From assembly GCA_964388985.1 (NCBI GenBank), contig CAYMCJ010000002.1:1-41385 (forward strand): a stretch of 41,385 nt of DNA, read 5' to 3'. This DNA is from CAYMCJ01 sp964388985. GTDB lineage: Bacteria; Patescibacteriota; Patescibacteriia; Patescibacteriales; CAYMCJ01. This document shows positions 31,647 through 39,213 of this stretch, one piece after another. The translations under genes and the position numbers were made by a program. The notes under the pieces were generated by a model. It saw only the letters and a list, made by a program, of their open reading frames with translations. It was not told the DNA's origin and searched no databases. Numbering within the stretch: position 1 is the stretch's first letter; each line of letters begins with the position of its first letter.

Positions 31647-31814
31647 GCCGCCACAATAAAATAAATACAAAAACGAGAAAAATTATTATTTAAATTTATT
31701 AAATTTCTATTAACCAATTATATTCACAATCGTCATGAGTTACGCGTTCCAGATTATACGATATCAACCAAATCCCAAAAATCAAATTGTTAATTAAAAA
31801 TCGCAAATCGCAAA

Positions 31815-32186
31815 TTACAAGACTTCCGGTGCCATTGAAGCTACTTTAAAATAACCCTTTCTTCTTACCTCGCGGGCAATCGGGCCAAAAATTCTGGTTG
31901 CTTTTGGTTCTTTTTTTTCTTTATCAACTACAACGCAGGCATTATCGTCAAAACGTAAATAACTCCCGTCTTTTCTCCTTATTTCTTTTTTGGTTCTGAC
32001 AATAACAACCCTGACAACATCGCCCTTTTTTATGGCTGAATGCGGCACCGCTTCCTTAACGCTGGCGGTAATAATATCACCTACCCCGGCATAACGCCTC
32101 TTGGAGCCGCCTAAAACTTTAATACACAGTACCATCTTGGCTCCGCTGTTATCAGTAACTTTTATTTTGGATTCTTGCTGTATCAT
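31815..32186 (-). CDS. rplN: Ribosomal protein L14 (uL14)
   Basis: This 123 aa protein starts MIQQESKIKVTDNSGAKMVL and has KGDVVRVVIVRTKKEIRRKD and the end IFGPIAREVRRKGYFKVASM, then APEVL, all typical. It forms an intersubunit bridge and is the binding surface for RsfS. Confidence 0.97.
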   Translation of the reverse strand: MIQQESKIKVTDNSGAKMVLCIKVLGGSKRRYAGVGDIITASVKEAVPHSAIKKGDVVRVVIVRTKKEIRRKDGSYLRFDDNACVVVDKEKKEPKATRIFGPIAREVRRKGYFKVASMAPEVL

Positions 32187-32256
32187 TTCAATTGAAAGCT
32201 ATAAAATTGAAAGGTATAAAATTATTTAATTTACTTTCTACTTTATAAACTTTTAA

Positions 32257-32526
32257 CTAGTATATTACCCGCCACCGCTTATCCTTAGACAGCGGGCGGC
32301 ATTCAATAAAATTTACCTTATCCCCTTCTTTAAATTTATTTTTTTCATCATGCACTTTATATCTTTTGCTAACCACATATCTTTTTTTATATTTTGGGTG
32401 AATTATAACTCTATCAACTCTGGCTATTATCGTCTTATTCATTTTATCACTAACAACCAGACCGCTGAATTTCTTTCTAATAACCTTCTCTTTTTTATTA
32501 AAAATTTTTTGTTCTTCCTTTTTCAT
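32257..32526 (-). CDS. rpsQ: Ribosomal protein S17 (uS17)
   Basis: This 89 aa OB-fold protein binds 16S rRNA helix 11. Conserved parts are GLVVSDKMNKTIIARVDRVI, then HPKYKKRYVVSKRYKVHDE and VNFIECRPLSKDKRWRV. It has a short Lys-rich N-terminal extension. Position after rpmC is normal. Confidence 0.96.
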   Translation of the reverse strand: MKKEEQKIFNKKEKVIRKKFSGLVVSDKMNKTIIARVDRVIIHPKYKKRYVVSKRYKVHDEKNKFKEGDKVNFIECRPLSKDKRWRVIY

Positions 32527-32548
32527 ATATTAAAAATTATAAAAATAA

Positions 32549-32776
32549 TTATCTTTCTATCTGGCTTTGCTCTTTCGCAGGCGCTTTTTCTTCTCCTTGC
32601 TTATTTAACAATATTAAAATTTGAGCAATTGTCTTTCTTATTTTCCTAATTTCCCTAACATTTTTAAGCTGCTTATTTGCATCCTTAAATCTTAAATCCC
32701 TTAGTTTGTCTCTTGATTCAGCTAAAATTTTATGTAAATCGCCTTTATTTTTCTTTTTTAATTCTTTAAACTCCAT
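32549..32776 (-). CDS. rpmC: Ribosomal protein L29 (uL29)
   Basis: This is 75 aa from the ATG at 32776: MEFKELKKKNKGDLHKILAE, then SRDKLRDLRFKDANKQLKNV and REIRKIRKTIAQILILLNKQ. The frame stays open 25 codons upstream, but that part is hydrophobic and unlike L29. It sits near the tunnel exit. The last 12 residues (EEKAPAKEQSQIER) are an extra tail. Confidence 0.93.
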   Translation of the reverse strand: MEFKELKKKNKGDLHKILAESRDKLRDLRFKDANKQLKNVREIRKIRKTIAQILILLNKQGEEKAPAKEQSQIER

Positions 32777-32880
32777 AAAATTACAAATTACAAATTCAAT
32801 ACAAATTGACAAATAAATATTTAAATTAAAATTAATTTCTACTGGCATCACTTTTTCCTCCCCTTTTTTAATTTTTGTTA

Positions 32881-33285
32881 TTACTTTTTAACAAATCTGC
32901 ACTTTACCGGCAATTTATGCATTGCTAAAATTAAAGCTTTTTTGGCCATTTCTTCCGATAATCCTTCAACCTCAAATAATATCATCCCCGGTTTAACCAC
33001 GGCTACATAATGGTCAACCGCGCCCTTACCTTTGCCCATTGGAATCTCTCCTCCTTTTTTAGTAACCGGTTTGTCAGGAAAAATTCTAATCCATATTTTT
33101 CCGCCCTTCTTGGTATATTTGGTTATAACCCGACGAGCCGCTTCTATCTGCCTTGAGTTAATCCAGTGAGATTCTATACTTTTTAAACCGAAACTGCCGA
33201 AGTTTATATTTGTTAAACGGCCGGCCTTGCCACCTCGTTTCCCTTTGTGCGACTTTCTGTATTTAGTTTTTTTTGGCATTAACAT
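32881..33285 (-). CDS. rplP: Ribosomal protein L16 (uL16)
   Basis: This 134 aa protein lies near the A site. MLMPKKTKYRKSHKGKRGGK is the typical start; the MPKK Met, two codons later, is probably the true one. The core is SHWINSRQIEAARRVITKYT, then IRIFPDKPVTKKGGEIPMGK and GKGAVDHYVAVVKPGMILFE. Length and place are normal. Confidence 0.97.
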   Translation of the reverse strand: MLMPKKTKYRKSHKGKRGGKAGRLTNINFGSFGLKSIESHWINSRQIEAARRVITKYTKKGGKIWIRIFPDKPVTKKGGEIPMGKGKGAVDHYVAVVKPGMILFEVEGLSEEMAKKALILAMHKLPVKCRFVKK

Positions 33286-33292
33286 AGTGATA

Positions 33293-33330
33293 ATTCAAAT
33301 TTACAAATGTTATTCAAATTTACAAATGTT
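33293..33330. repeat. 19-bp tandem repeat in the rpsC-rplP spacer
   Basis: ATTCAAATTTACAAATGTT occurs twice in a row. The following sequence repeats the words again with changes (TTTGTAGATTTGAATTC and its partial complement). There is no gene here. Confidence 0.8.
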
Positions 33331-33393
33331 ATTTTTAAACCATTTACTCAAAAATATTTGTAGATTTGAATTCATTCGTAGATTTGGGTGTAA

Positions 33394-34089
33394 TTACTTC
33401 GTCTTTTTCCCCACCACTTCACCGGCCTTTTCTTCCTTCTCAAACACCTCGCCTTTATATATCCATACTTTAACCCCAATACTTCCATATATAGTATGCG
33501 CCGTCCCTCGGGCATAGTCTATATTGGCCCGAAGGGTGTTTAGGGGAACTTTTCCTGATACTAATTTTTCACTTCTGGCAATTTCAGCTCCATTTAACCT
33601 CCCTCCGACTACAATCTTCACTCCCAAAGCACCGGCCCGCTCAACCCGGCCAACCGCCTGTTTCATTACCCTTCTAAACGGCATTCTTTTCTCAATATCT
33701 AAAATCATTGACTGAGCTATAATTTGAGCGCTTAAATTCGGCTGGCTAACTTCATTAATATTAATATTTATTTCACTTAATTTGACTATTTGGGGTCGAG
33801 ATAAAAATTTTCTATGTATTTCTCTCTTTAAATCCTCGGCACCGGCTCCGCCACGTCCGATAATTAATCCTGGTTTGGCCGTAAAAATATTAATATTGAT
33901 TTTATTTACACTTCTTTCAATCTCGATTCTGTCAACGCCGGCTTCTATTAATTTTTTTAATAAAAATTTCTTAATTTTAATATCCTGCTCAATATTTTTA
34001 ATATAATTTTTACCATTACTAAACCACTTGGACGACCAAGTTCTTGTTATTCCCATTCTTAATATTTTTGGATTAACTTTTTTTCCCAT
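33394..34089 (-). CDS. rpsC: Ribosomal protein S3 (uS3)
   Basis: This 231 aa protein lines the mRNA entry of the 30S subunit. MGKKVNPKILRMGITRTWSS, the KH domain GLIIGRGGAGAEDLKREIHR, and the C-terminal VGRVERAGALGVKIVVGGRL, then AEIARSEKL and PLNTLRANIDYARGTAHTIY are all present. The last 20 residues are Glu/Lys-rich. Confidence 0.97.
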   Translation of the reverse strand: MGKKVNPKILRMGITRTWSSKWFSNGKNYIKNIEQDIKIKKFLLKKLIEAGVDRIEIERSVNKININIFTAKPGLIIGRGGAGAEDLKREIHRKFLSRPQIVKLSEINININEVSQPNLSAQIIAQSMILDIEKRMPFRRVMKQAVGRVERAGALGVKIVVGGRLNGAEIARSEKLVSGKVPLNTLRANIDYARGTAHTIYGSIGVKVWIYKGEVFEKEEKAGEVVGKKTK

Positions 34090-34179
34090 AATAACTCCTA
34101 TTATACTAATAAATGCAAAAGCCGCTAATCGCTAATTAATTTAAATTCGCATAAACATCTATTTGCGCATAGTATAACA

Positions 34180-34791
34180 TTATCCGCTTTTTCTTCTAAA
34201 TACCTTGCCTACAAATCCCTTTTTTCTTCCCCCTTCAATTTTTGTATGTTTGCCTTTTCCTTCCATCCTGGGATCAATAGCCTCCATTCCCTTTTCGGCT
34301 TCAATATTATCATCTTTATTTTGTTTCGCCGAATTATCGGAACGCGAATCAGACTCCCGGCCCTGCAAAACAGGTTTTGAGGCTTCTTTTTTTGGCTGTT
34401 TATCCAATTTTAAAGGGGACTCAATTTCTTGCTTTTTTGATTTTACTTTACCACTATCTTTTATTTCGGATAAAACTAAACTTATATTACTGCTTCTCTT
34501 TCTTATCGGAGTGGCCCGGCCATGGGCTCTTGGCATCCAGCGATGCAATGTCGGCCCCTCGTCTATTCTTATTTCCGATAACAACAAATTATCTTTGTCC
34601 AGTTCATAATTATGCTCTGCGTTAGCTATGGCCGAATTTATTAATTTAATTATCGGCCCCGCCGCCTTTTTATTAATAAATTTTAATTGGTCCAAAACAT
34701 CTTTTATTTTCATCCCACGAATAACATCGGCCACTAAACGAACTTTTCTTGGCGACATTCTAATATATTTTGCTTTGGCGGTTATTTTCAT
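34180..34791 (-). CDS. rplV: Ribosomal protein L22 (uL22) with a long C-terminal tail
   Basis: This is 203 aa; typical L22 has about 110. The core is MKITAKAKYIRMSPRKVRLV, then KLINSAIANAEHNYELDKDN and GPTLHRWMPRAHGRATPIRK, then RSSNISLVLSEI. About 90 extra residues follow, rich in Lys, Glu, Asp and Ser (LKLDKQPKKEASKPVLQGRE, then SDSRSDNSAKQNKDD). L22 lines the exit tunnel. The tail should lie outside the ribosome near the exit (inference). Confidence 0.96.
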   Translation of the reverse strand: MKITAKAKYIRMSPRKVRLVADVIRGMKIKDVLDQLKFINKKAAGPIIKLINSAIANAEHNYELDKDNLLLSEIRIDEGPTLHRWMPRAHGRATPIRKRSSNISLVLSEIKDSGKVKSKKQEIESPLKLDKQPKKEASKPVLQGRESDSRSDNSAKQNKDDNIEAEKGMEAIDPRMEGKGKHTKIEGGRKKGFVGKVFRRKSG

Positions 34792-34894
34792 ATAATATAC
34801 ACTAATTGAACAAAAATAAACAAAAAAACTAATTTAAGATTATGCGCTTATATCAATATTTCGTTTTTTTTGTTCGTATTTATTCCTTTCGTGT

Positions 34895-35179
34895 TTATTT
34901 GTCTTTAGATTGCTCTTTGGCCATCTTTCCTCCGTGGCTGACGAACTTTCTGGTTGGCGAAAACTCTCCAAGTTTATGGCCAACCATATTTTCAACCACA
35001 TAAACAGGGATATGTTGCCTTCCGTTATGGACCCCAATTGTAAAACCTACCATCTCCGGGGTAATTGTGCAAGACCTGTCCCATACTTTTATTATGGTTT
35101 TGTCTCCTGATTTTAAATCTTTAATTTTTTTTAATATTTTCGGGTTCACATAAGGACCCTTTTTTAAACTTCTTGACAT
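34895..35179 (-). CDS. rpsS: Ribosomal protein S19 (uS19)
   Basis: This 94 aa protein starts MSRSLKKGPYVNPKILKKIK and has IKVWDRSCTITPEMVGFTIG, then VHNGRQHIPVYVVENMVGHK and EFSPTRKFVSHGG, as in all S19. It sits in the 30S head. Place between rplB and rplV is normal. Confidence 0.97.
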   Translation of the reverse strand: MSRSLKKGPYVNPKILKKIKDLKSGDKTIIKVWDRSCTITPEMVGFTIGVHNGRQHIPVYVVENMVGHKLGEFSPTRKFVSHGGKMAKEQSKDK

Positions 35180-35206
35180 AAAATATTACAAATTAGAAAT
35201 TTTTTA

Positions 35207-35227
35207 CCTGCCTCGCCAGCGGGCGGA
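35207..35227. repeat. Short GC motif in the rplB-rpsS spacer
   Basis: CCTGCCTCGCCAGCGGGCGG interrupts an otherwise AT-rich spacer of TTACAAATT words, with GCC/GGC pairing. It resembles the CCCGCC...GGCGGG hairpins elsewhere in the window. Confidence 0.5.
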
Positions 35228-35319
35228 CAAATTTACAAATATTATTTACTATTTCATTAAATATCTCTAAAATAACAACCATTTTTAAACTTATTACCTT
35301 TAAAACTTTACTATAAATT

Positions 35320-36162
35320 TTATCTTCTCTTCTTACCTCGCTTCTTAACTATCAATTTATCCGACCGTTTACCCTTCTTTCTTGTTTTTATTCCTAAAGC
35401 CGGCTTCCCCCAAGGAGTTTTTGGATGCTTTAAGCCGATTGACTGGTTCCCTTCGCCACCGCCATGAGGATGATCTACCGGATTCATAGCCGAACCGCGA
35501 ACAGTAGGTCTGATTCCCAAATGCCTTCTTCTACCGGCCGAACCCCATTTTATATGACGTTTATCAGGATTACTAATTTGACCGACGGTACACAAACACT
35601 CTTTTTTTATTAACCTGATTTCTCCTGAAGGAATTTTTATCTGCGCATATTTTTTATCAACGCCCATAACATAAACGGAATTCCCCGCCCCCCGCGCTAT
35701 TTTTGCCCCCCGGCCCGGTTCAAACTCAATATTGCAAATAGCGATACCGGCTGGAATGTATTTAATCGGCATGGCATTCCCGACTTTAATTTCAATCTGT
35801 TTTTGGGAATTTATTATTTCATCTCCAACTTTTAAACCAGCCTGGGAAATAATATATCTCTTTTCCCCGTCCTTATAATTAAGCAACGCTATTCTGGCTC
35901 CACGGTTCGGGTCATATTCAATGCTGGCGACCTTAGCCGGAATATCAAATTTATCTCTTTTAAAATCAACAATTCTTATATATCTTTTCGCTCCGCCGCC
36001 CCTATGCCTAATTGTAATTTTTCCGCTTGAATTTCGCCCGCCTCTTCTTTTTTTAATCTTTATTAATTTTTTTTCAGGTTTCTTTTTGGTAATATCTAAA
36101 AAATCATCAAAGGTTGCGTGCCTTCTTGCCGGAGTAGTTGGTTTTACCTTTTTTATTCCCAT
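35320..36162 (-). CDS. rplB: Ribosomal protein L2 (uL2)
   Basis: This 280 aa protein is needed for subunit joining and the peptidyl transferase centre. Conserved parts are KKRGGRNSSGKITIRHRGGG, YDPNRGARIALLNYKDGEKR, and the catalytic-site region GSAMNPVDHPHGGGEGNQSI, then PKTPWGKPALGIKTRKKGKR. Length is normal. Confidence 0.98.
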   Translation of the reverse strand: MGIKKVKPTTPARRHATFDDFLDITKKKPEKKLIKIKKRRGGRNSSGKITIRHRGGGAKRYIRIVDFKRDKFDIPAKVASIEYDPNRGARIALLNYKDGEKRYIISQAGLKVGDEIINSQKQIEIKVGNAMPIKYIPAGIAICNIEFEPGRGAKIARGAGNSVYVMGVDKKYAQIKIPSGEIRLIKKECLCTVGQISNPDKRHIKWGSAGRRRHLGIRPTVRGSAMNPVDHPHGGGEGNQSIGLKHPKTPWGKPALGIKTRKKGKRSDKLIVKKRGKKRR

Positions 36163-36256
36163 ATTCTTTCAATTGTCAATTGTCAATTACGAATTACGAA
36201 TTTATAGTTTGTCTAAAATAAATTTGTAATTGCTAATTCGTAATTGCTAATTGATT

Positions 36257-36757
36257 TTAAACTCCTTCATAAATTTTTATACTCTTGCCTACCGGTAACT
36301 TTATTATCGCCTTTTTCCAGTCTTTTCTTTTGCCCTGAACCCGGCCATAACGCGTTTTCTTCCCCCTGACTTTTATTATATTAACATTAACCGGTTTAAC
36401 TCCATAAACCTCCTGGATTGCTTTAGCTATTTCAATTTTATTCGCCTTTGGGGCCACTTGAAATATATATTTATTTTCAACGCCAACCGAACTTGCCTTT
36501 TCCGTTACCAATGGTTTAGCTAATATCTTATATGCATTATAATATTTTCTTGTTTTTTTAACGCTTTTCTCGGACCCACTAGCAGTAGTTTCAACCTTTA
36601 AATCTTTTCCTTTCTTAACGCCCGTGACTTTCCCCTCCGAATACAATCCTTTCATGCTTTTTTTATCTTCATGTTTTTTGGAATCATCAATATTGGAAAG
36701 TCTATTTACTTCTTTTTTCTTATCTTTATTATCTTTTCTTTTACTAAATATTCCCAT
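36257..36757 (-). CDS. rplW: Ribosomal protein L23 (uL23) with an N-terminal extension
   Basis: This is 166 aa; typical L23 has 95-100. The core begins near residue 73 (YNAYKILAKPLVTEKASSVG), with NKYIFQVAPKANKIEIAKAI, then QEVYGVKPVNVNIIKVRGKK, and ends IIKLPVGKSIKIYEGV. The first 70 residues are Lys, Ser and Asp-rich, low complexity. L23 is the docking site for trigger factor and SRP at the tunnel exit. Confidence 0.95.
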   Translation of the reverse strand: MGIFSKRKDNKDKKKEVNRLSNIDDSKKHEDKKSMKGLYSEGKVTGVKKGKDLKVETTASGSEKSVKKTRKYYNAYKILAKPLVTEKASSVGVENKYIFQVAPKANKIEIAKAIQEVYGVKPVNVNIIKVRGKKTRYGRVQGKRKDWKKAIIKLPVGKSIKIYEGV

Positions 36758-36762
36758 ATAAT

Positions 36763-37476
36763 CTAAAAATTATCCCCATTATATTTCTTTTCCAAATTTT
36801 TAACACTTTCTTCTGTCAAAATTAAATTTTTATATTTTATTAAATCTAAAATATTTATATTATTTATATTGATTATCTTTACACCAGCCAAATTTCGACC
36901 GGAAAATTTAACTTTATCATCCTTTTTATCATTAATCATTAATAAACTTCGTTTTTGATTTTTTGATTTTATATCAACCTTCGGTTTACTTTTTACTATC
37001 CGGGCCTTACTTGGCTTAAAAACTTTTTTCTCTAAATTATCCAAAATATTATTAATAATTTTAGTTTTATACCCGTTTATCTCTAATTTATCTAATACCG
37101 CTAAATTATTGCTAATTGCCCTGTCGGACAAAACCATTAACAAGGCTTTCTGCTTCATTTTTTTATTTATTTTTTTCTTAAAATTTCTTTCCTTTCTGGG
37201 GCCAAAAGTAATGCCGCCGCCTATCCAAATAGGACTGCGGTTTGAACCCGCTCGGGCCCGGCCGGTTCCTTTCTGCCTCCACGGCTTTTTGCCTCCTCCT
37301 CGCACCTCGCTTCTGTCTTTTGTATGTGCCAAAACTTGCCGCTCGTTAGCCATTTGCGCCACTACCGCCTGATGCACTAGACCTTCATTCACTTTTACTC
37401 CAAAAATCTTGTCGGATAATTTAATATCTCCGACTTCTTCAATTTTTTGATTGTATATTTTAATATTAACTGACAT
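36763..37476 (-). CDS. rplD: Ribosomal protein L4 (uL4)
   Basis: This is 237 aa, about 30 above typical. The tunnel loop is RQVLAHTKDRSEVRGGGKKP, then WRQKGTGRARAGSNRSPIWI and GGGITFGPRKERNF. The extra residues lie in the Lys-rich middle (about 165-195, KARIVKSKPKVDIKSKNQKR). Its 3' end is 5 bases from rplW, so the two are coupled. Confidence 0.97.
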   Translation of the reverse strand: MSVNIKIYNQKIEEVGDIKLSDKIFGVKVNEGLVHQAVVAQMANERQVLAHTKDRSEVRGGGKKPWRQKGTGRARAGSNRSPIWIGGGITFGPRKERNFKKKINKKMKQKALLMVLSDRAISNNLAVLDKLEINGYKTKIINNILDNLEKKVFKPSKARIVKSKPKVDIKSKNQKRSLLMINDKKDDKVKFSGRNLAGVKIININNINILDLIKYKNLILTEESVKNLEKKYNGDNF

Positions 37477-37531
37477 AATTTATTGTAAATAAATAAACAG
37501 AAAATAATAAACAGATTATTTCTTACTTTCT

Positions 37532-38272
37532 TTATATTTTTTTATCTTCCGGTTTATCTTCAGATTCTTTAATTTGTGCGCCACTGGCTGTCTGCCCGCT
37601 ACTTTCATTTTTTGCTTCCTCTACCTGTTCCTTGCTCTGTGTTCCCTGTTCTTTGATTTTCAGCTCTCCTTCTCCTGAAATTAATAATAACCCGTTTCTG
37701 GCTCCTGGAATCGCGCCTTTTATTAATAAAATATTATTTTCTTTGTCAATTTCCGCAACTTCTAAATTTGGTACAGTCACCCGGCCGCCGCCCATTCTTC
37801 CGGGCATTCTCTGTCCTTTGAAAACATGAGCCGGTCCGGTAGCGCCAATTGAGCCCGGCATCCGCAACTGGTCTTTGTTGCCGTGAGTTTTATCCTGGCC
37901 ATGGAATCCATATCGCTTAACCACGCCGGCGAAACCCTTTCCCTTGGAAATCCCGACAACTTTAATTTTATCACCCGGCTCAAATATGCCAACGTCAATT
38001 TTATCACCCTTATTTATTTTTTCATCATTAACTCTAAATTCCCGTAAATATCTAAAATTATTCAAATTTTTTAAATGCCCTTTTTGCGGTTTTGAAATAT
38101 TTTTCTCTTTTTTTCTGCCAAAACCAATCTGAACGGCCCGATACCCGTCTTTTTTTTCATCTTTTATCTGCACAACAACACAAGGACCAGCCTTAACTTT
38201 TGTTACTGCCGCTACCCTGCCTCCCTGCCAAACCTGGGTCATATCTATTTTTTTTCCTAATAAAAACTTCAT
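37532..38272 (-). CDS. rplC: Ribosomal protein L3 (uL3) with a C-terminal tail
   Basis: This is 246 aa. The core is complete: KFLLGKKIDMTQVWQGGRVA, then KGKGFAGVVKRYGFHGQDKT, HGNKDQLRMPGSIGATGPAH and QRMPGRMGGGRVTVPNLEVA. The last 40 residues (EQGTQSKEQVEEAKNESSGQ, then ASGAQIKESEDKPEDKK) are an acidic, Gln/Glu/Lys-rich tail absent from typical L3. It begins the L3-to-SecY run and is cut off from rpsJ by a 420-base spacer with a terminator. Confidence 0.97.
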   Translation of the reverse strand: MKFLLGKKIDMTQVWQGGRVAAVTKVKAGPCVVVQIKDEKKDGYRAVQIGFGRKKEKNISKPQKGHLKNLNNFRYLREFRVNDEKINKGDKIDVGIFEPGDKIKVVGISKGKGFAGVVKRYGFHGQDKTHGNKDQLRMPGSIGATGPAHVFKGQRMPGRMGGGRVTVPNLEVAEIDKENNILLIKGAIPGARNGLLLISGEGELKIKEQGTQSKEQVEEAKNESSGQTASGAQIKESEDKPEDKKI

Positions 38273-38407
38273 AAACTCTTACAAATTACTAATCTATTAC
38301 GAATTTAACAAATCTCAAAATATTAATTTATTATTAATCGCGATTATACTTTCTTCGCTGTAAAACAATAAACAGTAAACTAATATTTGTAGATTTGTAC
38401 TTGATTT

Positions 38408-38495
38408 GTCCCGCCACCTTATTATATTTACTGTGGGTGGGATCCCGTCGTCGCCTCTGGCGTGACCCCGCAGAATGCGGTGGCCAAGGCGGTGA
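38408..38495. repeat. Cluster of GC-rich hairpins upstream of rplC
   Basis: Three or more adjacent stem-loops lie in an AT-rich background: TCCCGCCAC with GTGGGTGGGA, GTCGCC with GGCGTGAC, and CCGCA with TGCGG. They are similar in type to the tRNA-associated palindromes. Confidence 0.65.
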
Positions 38496-38508
38496 TAATT
38501 CGTAGATA

Positions 38509-38538
38509 CAAAAAACTGGTCTTTAAACGCAAAGCCAG
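38509..38538 (-). terminator. Intrinsic terminator between rpsJ and rplC
   Basis: On the minus strand CTGGCTTT pairs with AAAGACCAG (one bulge) and six T follow. It would end the tuf-rpsJ transcript and make the L3-SecY run a separate unit. Confidence 0.7.
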
Positions 38539-38694
38539 CATATAAAAAACACTAAAATATTACTATTGTATGCTGAATTTTTGTTTTTTCTCCTAATCAA
38601 TATTAATTCTTGTTTAAGCATTGTCCTTGTTTAATAAATTCAACAAGGAATTACCTAACCAATCATCAATATTTTTTATAATTAAATCTTCTAA

Positions 38695-39066
38695 TTATTG
38701 CATTTTAATTTCCACATCAACACCGGCCGGTAAATTTAAATTGGTTAGATCTTCAATGGTCTTGGCCGATGGCTCAACTATATCAACCAACCTTTTGTGA
38801 ATCCTCATTTCATACTGGTCTTTGGCTTTTTTATGAACAAAAGTGGAACGGTTAACGGTATATTTCCTTTTTTCAACCGGCAACGGTATGGGCCCGAAAA
38901 TTTGCGCGCCGCTACGTTCAGCAGTGTCGATAATTGTTTTTGTGGATTGATCTATAATTTTGTGATCAAAAGCTTTAATTTTAATACGGATTTTTTGCTT
39001 AAAATCATTATTATTATTTCCACTTTTCTCCGTATTTTTACCATCATCTTTTTCTTTGCCTGGCAT
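38695..39066 (-). CDS. rpsJ: Ribosomal protein S10 (uS10)
   Basis: This is 123 aa from the ATG at 39066 (MPGKEKDDGKNTEKSG...). The frame is open 20 codons further but hydrophobic and unlikely. The core KIRIKIKAFDHKIIDQSTKT, then RSGAQIFGPIPLPVEKRKYT, VNRSTFVHKKAKDQYEMRIH and LPAGVDVEIKM is complete. The first 23 residues are an added polar tail. S10 also works with NusB in antitermination. It lies next to tuf, apart from rplC. Confidence 0.95.
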   Translation of the reverse strand: MPGKEKDDGKNTEKSGNNNNDFKQKIRIKIKAFDHKIIDQSTKTIIDTAERSGAQIFGPIPLPVEKRKYTVNRSTFVHKKAKDQYEMRIHKRLVDIVEPSAKTIEDLTNLNLPAGVDVEIKMQ

Positions 39067-39179
39067 GTATTTTAATTTTAAATTATTAATTAAATTAATA
39101 AATATATTAGCAAATCCGTCTGCCAATCTCTTTTGGCTATATCACCTATTTTTAAAATTAATTTAAATAAACACTATAA

Positions 39180-39205
39180 AGCCCTCCGCTAAAAATCAAA
39201 GGGCT
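39180..39205 (-). terminator. Weak terminator-like hairpin after tuf
   Basis: On the minus strand AGCCCT pairs with AGGGCT; only a poor T run follows. It may lower readthrough from tuf into rpsJ. Confidence 0.5.
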
Positions 39206-39213
39206 CTAAATAT

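Larger units (their letters stand above)
38273..38694. other. 422-base spacer between rpsJ and rplC: hairpins and a terminator, no gene
   Basis: No reading frame with family resemblance is seen. It holds a pairing segment TCCTTGTT/AACAAGGA (38624-38649) just after rpsJ, a terminator (38509-38538), and a run of GC hairpins at 38408-38495 (TCCCGCCAC...GTGGGTGGGA, GTCGCC-TCT-GGCGTGAC, CCGCA-GAA-TGCGG). After that come AT words up to rplC. A promoter for the rplC transcript should lie here, but I could not fix one. Confidence 0.7.

Noticed and set aside
32777..32851. N-terminal extension of L29
   Set aside because: The extra 25 residues are hydrophobic and unlike L29; the internal ATG gives the normal start.
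38624..38649. Terminator right after rpsJ
   Set aside because: The stem is good but no T run follows; the better candidate is at 38509-38538.
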